Assembly (NCBI RefSeq): GCF_014773395.1
Contig: NZ_JACXAF010000008.1
Span: 62,001 to 126,000, forward strand
Direction of reading: 5' to 3'
Length of the DNA stretch: 64,000 nt
Source: Neiella litorisoli
Lineage (GTDB): Bacteria > Pseudomonadota > Gammaproteobacteria > Enterobacterales > Neiellaceae
How positions within the stretch are numbered: the stretch's first letter is position 1; every line of letters begins with the position of its first letter. The position numbers and the translations under genes are program-made. Positions 1-6,951 of the stretch are shown here, one piece after another. The notes beneath the pieces were generated by a model. The model saw only the letters and a program-made list of their open reading frames with translations, made no database searches and was not told the DNA's origin.

Positions 1-618
1 CGGTTGGCCGGTTTCGGGGCTGGTGAGGCGTTTTTTGCCGGAGAGGAGTTGCTGCATCAGGGCTTTTTTCTGCTGCTGGCTGGCGGCAATGAGCTTTTCG
101 GTGGTGGCGATGGCCTTATCCCAAGTGGCAAGGATTTTGGCGATCTTGCGTTGTTCAGGGAGGGGGGGGAGTGGCAACTTTACTTTTCGAAGCTCCTCTA
201 AAGAAATCTCCTTGAACGTTGAGCCTTTACTCAGAGCATTAATGCGGTTCAAAATTGGTGAGCTGGCCAGTTTGTAGTATACGAACTTCGTATCATTGAG
301 TGCGTTTACGGAAATTCTAGCTGTTCCCTGAGTCAAATTAGCTTCGGCTAGCTCAGCCGGAACGATACTAGTTCTCGCGATATTACCCCGCAACGAAAAC
401 ACAATATCATCTGGGTGGACTGCCGAACGCCTGTATTTTTGATGGATCTCTACAGCTGTCTTTTGAAGACGATTTACATCTATATCACCTCCAACATCAG
501 AGCTTTTGATATAAGGCACCCCATCATCTACATGAGGTCCAGCTTGTACGATCCCGTAAGAAATTTTTTCTTTGGTGATCTCTTGCAATGTTTCTTCTTT
601 CCATCCTTCAGGCACCAT
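1..618 (-). CDS. hsdS: Type I restriction-modification specificity subunit HsdS (partial, runs off left edge)
   Basis: Target-recognition subunit of a type I restriction-modification complex; it selects the DNA site for HsdM and HsdR. The reading frame is open for 206 codons from an ATG at 618 to the window edge. It starts MVPEGWKEE, as HsdS proteins often do, continues through one target-recognition domain, and reaches the conserved LPPLPEQRKIAKIL helix that ends such a domain, followed by a Gln-rich coiled coil. Only the N-terminal half is present, since HsdS usually has two recognition domains and about 400 residues. Its start overlaps the hsdM stop by 11 nt, so the two are translationally coupled. 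hsdR is not in the window and may lie to the left. Confidence 0.9.
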   Translation of the reverse strand, partial: MVPEGWKEETLQEITKEKISYGIVQAGPHVDDGVPYIKSSDVGGDIDVNRLQKTAVEIHQKYRRSAVHPDDIVFSLRGNIARTSIVPAELAEANLTQGTARISVNALNDTKFVYYKLASSPILNRINALSKGSTFKEISLEELRKVKLPLPPLPEQRKIAKILATWDKAIATTEKLIAASQQQKKALMQQLLSGKKRLTSPETGQP

Positions 619-2125
619 AACCCAACTCCTTCAGATAACCCGCCATTTCGGTTTCCAGCTCAGCCAGTTCAGTTTGCAGCGCTAGGCGTTCGGCGCGCAC
701 GGCAACCAAGTCGATTTCTTCCTCTTCTTCAAAGGTATCGACGTAGCGTGGGATGTTCAGGTTGTAGTCGTTTTCTTGAATCTCTTTGAGTGAGGCAAGG
801 TATGCGTATTTATCAACGCTTTGCCCATTGCGGTAGGTTTCAACAATCTTGTTGATGTTGTCGGTGGTCAGCAAGTTTTGGTTCTTGCCGGACTTAAACT
901 CGCGACTGGCATCGATGAACAAGACGTCGCTGTCGTCTTTGTGCTTTTTGAAAATCAAAATCGCCGCGGGGATGCCGGTGCCAAAGAATAGCTTTTCTGG
1001 CAAGCCGATCACTGCATCGAGCAGGTTTTCATCAATCAGTTGTTTGCGGATTTTGCCTTCGCTGGATGCGCGGAATAGCACGCCGTGGGGCACTACCACG
1101 CCCATTCTCCCTGATTGAGGTTTTAAGGTTTCAATCATGTGGGAGATAAACGCATAGTCGCCTTTGGTCTTAGGTGGAATGCCTCGGCGGAAACGACCAA
1201 AGTGATCGTTGCTGGCATCTTCATGGCCCCACTTATCGAGAGAGAATGGCGGGTTGGCGGTGACCACATCAAAGTGCAGTAGGCCGCCGTCTTGATCCTG
1301 AAGTTTGGGATTACGAATGGTGTCGCCCCACTCAATGCGGTGGTTGTCTTCGCCGTGCAGGAACATGTTCATTTTGGCCAATGACCAAGTGGAGCCAATG
1401 GCTTCTTGGCCATACAGCGCATACTTCTTAGAGCCGCCAAAGTTCTTTTGAATTTGCTGGCCACACTTCATCAACAATGAGCCCGAGCCACAGGCCGGAT
1501 CGCAGATGCTGTCGCCTTCTTGTGGTGCCAACAGAATGGAGAGCAAGTCGGACACTTCGGGCGGGGTATAGAACTCACCGGCCGATTTGCCGCTGCCAGC
1601 GGCAAAGTGCTTGATGAGGTATTCGTAGGCGTTACCAATTACGTCGAGCGAGCCAACGCGGCTTGGGCGCAGATTCAGGGTGTCTTTACCAAAGTCTTCT
1701 AGCAGGTGACGCAGAATGTCGTTCTTTTGCTTTTCATCACCGAGCTTGTCGGTGTTAAAGCTGATGTCTTGGAACACGTTTTTCAGCTTGGTGCCGTTGG
1801 CTTCTTCAATGGCATGCAAGGCTTGGTCAATGCGTGAGCCATTACCCGCCTCATGGCGCGCTTCATACAAATCCCAAAAGGTGTTGCCGGCTGGGATTTT
1901 AAATGACTGGCTTTCCATCATTTCATTGATTAGCTCTGGCACATCACCGTATTCGGCTTTGAGTTCATCGTATTTGTCTTGGTGCACATCGGAGATGTAC
2001 TTCAAGAACAGCATGGTGAGGGTAAAGTCTTTGTAAATTGATGGGTCAACGGTGCCACGGAAGGTATCGCAAGCCGCCCATACGGCTTTGTTGATTGCAT
2101 CTTGGTTGATTGGTGACTGGGTCAT
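608..2125 (-). CDS. hsdM: Type I restriction-modification DNA methyltransferase subunit HsdM
   Basis: N6-adenine methyltransferase subunit of the type I system; with HsdS it forms the methylase, and with HsdR the restriction complex. The 505-aa product has the family's normal length. Residues 1-150 are the helical HsdM N-terminal domain. FYTPPE at about 185-190 precedes the AdoMet-binding motif DPACGSG (209-215), and NPPF (291-294) is the catalytic motif IV of N6-adenine methylases. The C-terminal helices end in a Glu-rich coiled coil (EEEEEID) that pairs with HsdS. It is transcribed leftwards into hsdS. A WYL regulator gene lies upstream on the same strand after a 266-nt gap. Confidence 0.95.
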   Translation of the reverse strand: MTQSPINQDAINKAVWAACDTFRGTVDPSIYKDFTLTMLFLKYISDVHQDKYDELKAEYGDVPELINEMMESQSFKIPAGNTFWDLYEARHEAGNGSRIDQALHAIEEANGTKLKNVFQDISFNTDKLGDEKQKNDILRHLLEDFGKDTLNLRPSRVGSLDVIGNAYEYLIKHFAAGSGKSAGEFYTPPEVSDLLSILLAPQEGDSICDPACGSGSLLMKCGQQIQKNFGGSKKYALYGQEAIGSTWSLAKMNMFLHGEDNHRIEWGDTIRNPKLQDQDGGLLHFDVVTANPPFSLDKWGHEDASNDHFGRFRRGIPPKTKGDYAFISHMIETLKPQSGRMGVVVPHGVLFRASSEGKIRKQLIDENLLDAVIGLPEKLFFGTGIPAAILIFKKHKDDSDVLFIDASREFKSGKNQNLLTTDNINKIVETYRNGQSVDKYAYLASLKEIQENDYNLNIPRYVDTFEEEEEIDLVAVRAERLALQTELAELETEMAGYLKELGYGA

Positions 2126-2391
2126 TGGTGTTCTCTTGGTTAATTCTGTACTTGTTTAATTCGGTTCGTGTTCAAATTGGTGCTTGTTTAATCGGCGCTG
2201 GTTCAATTCGAGTTCTGGGCAGTTAAATCGTGACGAAATTCGGCACGCAAACCGGCGAAGTAGCGCCCCCCTTAATGGCCCGAATGACGGCCGGGGTTTT
2301 CAGCCCTCAAAACTTCAATTATTTTCAAAGCGTTACGCATCAAGCCAAACGTCTTTACCAACAAAAAACACCAACTTCTCGTTAATACTTA

Positions 2392-3327
2392 CTATTTCAA
2401 ATGGTCCGTTTGGCATTCTGTTGAATAAACTGGCGACTCCAGCCCCGGCGCAATCGACAGCTCATTAAGCTCAGCCAATGCCTTGTTGTTTTGCAGGTAA
2501 AGTTGATACTCAGGGCTTCGCAACCTTGCCGTTTGTGAGCAGTCCACATTCCAGCGACGCAATAAGTAACCCGCTAGCGCCACCCGAGTGCTGATGTTCA
2601 AAACGCCGTCTTCCATGCCGTAGTCCATTTCGATGGCCTTAGGATGTTGGACGTTGTGCGGGTGCGGAACCAGCTCTAATGAAAGTGGTGCTTGCCAGTG
2701 AGTGTCGTAACTTTGCGACTCCACTTCATCCACTTCCGTTGGCAACACCGTCACCTCGCCTATGCGAGTCAGCACGAAATCACGAAACGACTGACTTTTG
2801 CGATCGTACGCACGAACATGCCAGCGCAAGCCATTATCCACAATGGTGTGAGGCACGAGTTCTCGCTCGCTGGTGCCACTGCTTAAGCTTGTGTAGGTCA
2901 CTTTAACCGGCCGCTTGTTGATCACCGCCTGTGACAGTCGCGCTACCACGAAGATGTCCGGCACGTTCAATTGTGTAGGTGCCGTCACCGGAAACTCAAC
3001 GTCGCCCACAGCATCAAAACCATCTGATATCTGATGAGCGATCTTCATCAGTGATTTACGTGCATCGTGCTCAAACAGCGGCTTAAACGAGTTGGTGATG
3101 AAGTACTTTTTGACCGCGTTGTCGTAGGCCATGTTGTTTGGTGTCAGCTCTTTATAGAGCGACAAATCACGGCTGGCTGCAGCAAGCCCTAACTCAAACC
3201 GTTTGACGATTTCGCTACGTGTGACGTAACCGGCGAACAGCAACTTGAAATCGATGTAGGCGAGCCGTTGCTTTTGGGCGTAATTAACGTCTTCAGGGAT
3301 CACAGCGTTTCCTTGATACTTTTCCAT
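2392..3327 (-). CDS. WYL-domain transcriptional regulator, BrxR/CapW type
   Basis: A 311-aa predicted DNA-binding regulator. Residues 15-90 form a winged helix with the pattern usual in BrxR/CapW repressors of phage-defence loci (YIDFKLLFAGYVTRSE, later DLSLYKELTPNN). Residues 133-190 are a WYL domain with the ligand-pocket string RWHVRAYDR, and a WCX-like C-terminal domain follows. Family knowledge: such proteins repress BREX, CBASS and other defence operons and are thought to respond to a nucleic-acid or nucleotide signal. It is upstream of hsdM on the same strand, so it may control the restriction system and itself. A 9-bp inverted repeat 15 nt before its start codon is a candidate operator. 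No strong ribosome-binding site is visible at the chosen ATG. Confidence 0.85.
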   Translation of the reverse strand: MEKYQGNAVIPEDVNYAQKQRLAYIDFKLLFAGYVTRSEIVKRFELGLAAASRDLSLYKELTPNNMAYDNAVKKYFITNSFKPLFEHDARKSLMKIAHQISDGFDAVGDVEFPVTAPTQLNVPDIFVVARLSQAVINKRPVKVTYTSLSSGTSERELVPHTIVDNGLRWHVRAYDRKSQSFRDFVLTRIGEVTVLPTEVDEVESQSYDTHWQAPLSLELVPHPHNVQHPKAIEMDYGMEDGVLNISTRVALAGYLLRRWNVDCSQTARLRSPEYQLYLQNNKALAELNELSIAPGLESPVYSTECQTDHLK

Positions 3328-3341
3328 TTACTGGAATCGAA

Positions 3342-3364
3342 GTTTGTATCATTTTGAGACAAAC
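3342..3364. promoter_or_regulatory. Candidate operator of the WYL regulator
   Basis: GTTTGTATC, five spacer bases, then GAGACAAAC: 9-bp arms with one mismatch, centred about 26 bp upstream of the WYL gene's start codon. BrxR-type regulators bind inverted repeats in their own promoters, so autoregulation is the simplest reading. The link to this protein is inferred from position only. Confidence 0.5.
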
Positions 3365-3431
3365 CTCAATTGGTCGGGTGTGACTCCTATCACCATGTCA
3401 TTAAGCCAATGGTTACTATGTGTTCACTTCC

Positions 3432-4154
3432 CTACTCTGCTGCGTCTTTGATGTAAATATGAACAATGGGCGAGCCCGGCGATGGCTGACGCTCTTGGCA
3501 GTGGATGTAGCTTAAAGATTTGACTAAATTTCCCAGCTTGCTGTAACCGAAGTTGCGCGGGTCGAACGATGAGCTGACTTTGTTGATTTGAGAGCCGACA
3601 GCAGACAACGGCGCCCAGCCATCGTCTTTAGCGACTGCATGTATCGCATTGAGCACGAGCGCCTTTAATTTCGGATCAGATGGCTCATTCGATTTATTCG
3701 CAGAATCTGGTTCGGGTCTTAATATTTCGGTATACACGAACTTGTCGCAAGCTGCGACAAACGGCTCTGGTGTTTTGTTCTCACCAAAGCCATATACGGT
3801 GCAGCCGCTTTCGCGTAGTCGATTGGCTAGTCTGGTGAAATCGCTATCGGATGAAACGAGGCAAAACCCATCGAGTAGACCTTCGTGCAAGAGGTCCATC
3901 GCATCGATAATAAGAGCTGAGTCGGTAGCGTTTTTGCCGGATGTATAGCTGAATTGTTGGACCGGGTGAATGGCAAAGCGATGTAAGTGTTCTTTCCAAG
4001 TTTTGAGGTTGGGAGTAGTCCAATCGCCGTACGCTCGTTTGACGCTTGCGACTCCGAATTTCGAAACTTCGGCCAACAGCTCTTCACACACCGCAGCTTG
4101 GGCGTTATCGGCATCGATCAATACAGCTAGTTTTGCATTTCCGTTGCTTGGCAT
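3432..4154 (-). CDS. NYN-domain RNase-like protein with C-terminal OST-HTH/LOTUS domain
   Basis: A 240-aa protein. Residues 8-145 are a NYN (PIN-like) domain: LIDADN at 12-17 supplies the first acidic cluster, D78 lies in NATDSALIIDAMDLL, and SSDSDF (101-106) is the hallmark acidic motif. Residues about 160-235 look like an OST-HTH/LOTUS fold, which binds RNA in related proteins. NYN proteins are metal-dependent ribonucleases. The order NYN then LOTUS is the common bacterial form (LabA/DUF88-like). AAGGA sits 7 nt before the ATG. The gene is 21 nt downstream of the membrane Mrr-like gene, so the two probably form an operon. A defence role is inferred from the neighbourhood. Confidence 0.85.
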   Translation of the reverse strand: MPSNGNAKLAVLIDADNAQAAVCEELLAEVSKFGVASVKRAYGDWTTPNLKTWKEHLHRFAIHPVQQFSYTSGKNATDSALIIDAMDLLHEGLLDGFCLVSSDSDFTRLANRLRESGCTVYGFGENKTPEPFVAACDKFVYTEILRPEPDSANKSNEPSDPKLKALVLNAIHAVAKDDGWAPLSAVGSQINKVSSSFDPRNFGYSKLGNLVKSLSYIHCQERQPSPGSPIVHIYIKDAAE

Positions 4155-4175
4155 TTGTTATTCCTTGTATCCGTT

Positions 4176-4994
4176 TTATTTGTTGGTTGGCTCTGTGTAT
4201 CGACAATGGGGAAATGCACTGCAGCCGAAGAATTCGTTACCTGCGTTAGCCCCTCGTTTCGCGGTTCGCTTAACCAAAGTTGAGTTGCATTTTGGGCATA
4301 TTCGCTTGGCGTCACGAGTGGTCGATAGGATCTGCTCAGGTTTAGGCGGTGGCTCTGTTTCATTGGCTTGAACATTAGCTTGAGCATGACGGATCATCGG
4401 CCACAGCGCCTCGCCATCGATTAACGTTACACCAACCGAATCCGCGAACTCTTGTGCATCTTTTGTATAGCTGCCGGTTGTGACTATGGTCATCGACGAA
4501 GCTTGCTCAGCGGTTTGTACACCGTACATCTCACGCACGATTTGAATACCAACCTTTTGGCTGCGCCATTGCTTGCATTGCACCAGGTGTAATTTCCTAC
4601 CTTTACTTAAACGCAGGTCGACACCGCCATCCGCTCCTGGTTTAAGTTGCTCGATGACTACAAATCCTTGGATACGATAGTAAGCCGCGATCAGTGACTC
4701 GAACCGCTGCCACGACAAACTACGAATCGAGTCGAGCTCAGTTTGTGCTTGGAGCAGCTTCAGCTGTTGCCGCTGGCGAATAAACGAAAGAGCGGCTGTA
4801 AATACAAAAAGGGTCGCAAAAATTGGAGCCACATGAGGCAAAGCGCGCAGCATATTTTGCAAGATAGGATTGGATACGTTGATGTTCGGCGCGACATACA
4901 CCAACGAAACGTAGGCGGTACAACTGAGTAATAGGTTAACCCACCACGGCAGGTTCAAACATAGAGCAATGAGACTGTTTTGCCGTTTTGACAT
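4176..4994 (-). CDS. Membrane-anchored Mrr-type restriction endonuclease-like protein with Zn finger
   Basis: Predicted nuclease, 272 aa from the ATG at 4994, which has AAGGA 7 nt upstream; a TTG two codons earlier is less likely. Two hydrophobic segments (about 17-36 and 55-73) form an N-terminal hairpin in the membrane. Residues 90-200 are an Mrr_cat domain of the PD-(D/E)XK fold: E100, D126 in GADGGVDL, and QCK (139-141), the Q-x-K version of the active site. The C-terminus has a C4 zinc finger of the topoisomerase type (C233, C236, C258, C264). The arrangement suggests a DNA-cleaving protein held at the inner membrane, where incoming DNA could be intercepted. That function is inference. 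Confidence 0.85.
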   Translation of the reverse strand: MSKRQNSLIALCLNLPWWVNLLLSCTAYVSLVYVAPNINVSNPILQNMLRALPHVAPIFATLFVFTAALSFIRQRQQLKLLQAQTELDSIRSLSWQRFESLIAAYYRIQGFVVIEQLKPGADGGVDLRLSKGRKLHLVQCKQWRSQKVGIQIVREMYGVQTAEQASSMTIVTTGSYTKDAQEFADSVGVTLIDGEALWPMIRHAQANVQANETEPPPKPEQILSTTRDAKRICPKCNSTLVKRTAKRGANAGNEFFGCSAFPHCRYTEPTNK

Positions 4995-5123
4995 GTGCAA
5001 ATCCTTTGCATTTTGATGTCCTTATGCCGCTCATCTTACACAAACTGAGCCGTATCACTTTGCTCTGAGCCACTTTTTACAATTTTTTTTGTTGTTTGGG
5101 CCAGATCAGCTCCCGGCGCATCA

Positions 5124-5160
5124 ATTGGTTTAACCCAATGCAGTTGAGACAACTCAACTG
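5124..5160. promoter_or_regulatory. Two adjacent palindromes upstream of the recombinase trio
   Basis: ATTGGTTTAACCCAAT (5124-5139) is a 16-bp palindrome with one mismatched pair. CAGTTGAGACAACTCAACTG (5141-5160) has perfect 8-bp arms around a 4-nt centre. They lie 12 nt before the first trio gene, between it and the divergent Mrr-like gene. They could be operators for the trio's HTH protein or recombinase-binding sites. Confidence 0.5.
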
Positions 5161-5171
5161 ATGGATTCACC

Positions 5172-5645
5172 ATGAAATCACAAATTGCAATTATCAATAC
5201 GATTGATGCGACCAACTTTGATCGCAACACAGTTACCGAAGAATGCGAGCACTTTATTGATCACCTCAATATTGCTGAATCTAATCGGCCACTGCTTTAC
5301 AACATTCCATGCGCCGTGGTTCACACTTTAAATCACGAAATCGTGGCTGGTCATCTTGCTCTTTGTGTCGCGGCGATGCGCGGCGACGAATACGTTATCG
5401 AACTCAAGCTTAGTGGTGCGGACTTCAATTTAATTAATTTTGCATGGGCGACATTACTGAAAGATGCATTGTCGCTATCAACCAAGCTTCATACAGAAGT
5501 CGCTCACCTACTCCTCTCGTCACCCAGTCGATATTGGTCTGACGAACACCGAACGATAAGTAAGCTTGCCGAGATATCAGGTATTCATCGAAACACCTTG
5601 GCATCGCGCGTCCGACGATTTAACCGCGGAGGCTGCGATGTTTAA
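5172..5645 (+). CDS. Small HTH protein, first gene of a mobile-element trio (GmtX-like candidate)
   Basis: A 157-aa protein. The N-terminal 110 residues are not recognised. Residues about 122-152 form a helix-turn-helix (TISKLAEISGIHRNTLASRV, a Fis/HTH_8-like pattern), so DNA binding is likely. The stop codon overlaps the next gene's start by 8 nt, and that gene in turn overlaps the third. A small HTH protein, a mid-size protein and a large tyrosine-recombinase protein in one coupled unit is what I recall of Gamma-Mobile-Trio islands. Assignment to a particular Gmt protein is uncertain. The ribosome-binding site before the ATG is weak. Confidence 0.6.
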   Translation: MKSQIAIINTIDATNFDRNTVTEECEHFIDHLNIAESNRPLLYNIPCAVVHTLNHEIVAGHLALCVAAMRGDEYVIELKLSGADFNLINFAWATLLKDALSLSTKLHTEVAHLLLSSPSRYWSDEHRTISKLAEISGIHRNTLASRVRRFNRGGCDV

Positions 5646-6951
5646 GAGCAAAGATTTTGTTCGCCGTAAGTTGACATCAAGCGACCTGCCCACGGTTTGC
5701 AAAAAAATTTGGCCGCACTTAGAGCAACATGCGATCGCCAGCGTGTTAATCGTAAGTGCCCTAACCGGGCGCACGATTGAGAACATTAGTCAAACGCTGC
5801 AATGTTGCAATTTGCGCGCTCGCTTTGAAATCAGCGATAGCAGCGTTGTATTGATTCAAGACACAACCCTAGCAAATCGCGCAGCTTCGGCTGTTGCCTT
5901 ACCCTTGCCAATTGAACTCGCAACGGGCTTGACAGAGTCTGCGAAGCACAACGAAGCAGAGTGCTATCAACTCGCTCGTCAATTTTGTTCAGAAGTACTG
6001 GCTGATGAAGCAATTAGACCCAGTCGAGTGCATGCAATGTTGAGCGATGGTCGCTGGAATGGGTCCACATCGCCATTACCCAGAGAGCTCGATGAGTATA
6101 ATCTTTGCTGGATCACTGGACTGGCCGATCGGCGCCATATGTGCGTGTACTATGCTGGCGGATCAGAACGGGATATACAAAAAAACTACCTGACGTTTTT
6201 AAACCGCACGTTAAGTGATGCGGAGATATCAGCAACAATTTGCTTTGCCGAAAAGTCCATTGGCGTAACAGGCAGGAGCTTCGACTTGCAGTTATTGCGT
6301 CAAACGATTAGCGACTTGTATGACAAGTTAAATCGTTGCACGCCACGGACGACATTAGAGATTATCGATTATCACAACGACTTAGTTTCGTACTGTGCGC
6401 TTGTTCTTGAGCTAAGCACCAGTGCTCGCCCATCGTTCTCAAGCAATTTTCAGTTTGATCACTTGATCACCAGCTCTTGGGTGTTGGTCAAAGATAAAGG
6501 AGTGGATAGCAAGCGCAAGTTGCAGCTCAATAGCATTTGTCAGCATCAAATCGAGTTCTATCAAAAGCATCTAGAGCAAATTCGCGGCTCGCGGTTGTCA
6601 ATGACGAAGACCATTCGCGACGTAATAGAAGGTGCGCTAGGCTGCGAATCTCGAGCATTTTTTTATATCAGCCATGGACAGGTATCGGACAGACAGCCTT
6701 TAGAGCTTAGTGCAAAGTCGCGCCGGAAGTTCAAAGGACTACCCGCAAAACTTCCAATCAACACAGGTCACTTGGCATTCACACGCTATATGCCTGAATA
6801 CCTGAGTCAGTGCCTTGTTGACATTTACAGTGACCATGGTGCTCAGCGTCATTCAAAAAAGAAGTTTCAATCTGGATTCATCGATCAAGCAGCGTGTTGT
6901 TCTGTCATAGCAAGTTGGCTAGCTGACTTAGGTGTAAGGAAACTTCAATGA
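5638..6951 (+). CDS. Second gene of the mobile-element trio, possible degenerate tyrosine recombinase
   Basis: A 437-aa protein from the ATG at 5638, preceded by GGAGG; a longer frame opens at 5566 but lacks such a site. The region around residue 380 (LPINTGHLAFTRYMPEYL) resembles the NTGRH segment of some tyrosine recombinases, with H where the catalytic R-H would be. No clear C-terminal Tyr motif follows, so any recombinase activity is doubtful. The start overlaps the upstream HTH gene and the stop overlaps the downstream gene by 4 nt (ATGA), so the three proteins are probably made in fixed ratio and act together. I do not recognise the N-terminal 250 residues. Confidence 0.55.
   Translation: MFKSKDFVRRKLTSSDLPTVCKKIWPHLEQHAIASVLIVSALTGRTIENISQTLQCCNLRARFEISDSSVVLIQDTTLANRAASAVALPLPIELATGLTESAKHNEAECYQLARQFCSEVLADEAIRPSRVHAMLSDGRWNGSTSPLPRELDEYNLCWITGLADRRHMCVYYAGGSERDIQKNYLTFLNRTLSDAEISATICFAEKSIGVTGRSFDLQLLRQTISDLYDKLNRCTPRTTLEIIDYHNDLVSYCALVLELSTSARPSFSSNFQFDHLITSSWVLVKDKGVDSKRKLQLNSICQHQIEFYQKHLEQIRGSRLSMTKTIRDVIEGALGCESRAFFYISHGQVSDRQPLELSAKSRRKFKGLPAKLPINTGHLAFTRYMPEYLSQCLVDIYSDHGAQRHSKKKFQSGFIDQAACCSVIASWLADLGVRKLQ

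Noticed and set aside
849-2036. Several plus-strand frames of 60-106 codons across hsdM
   Set aside because: They lie antisense inside a clear 505-aa gene and encode no recognisable protein.
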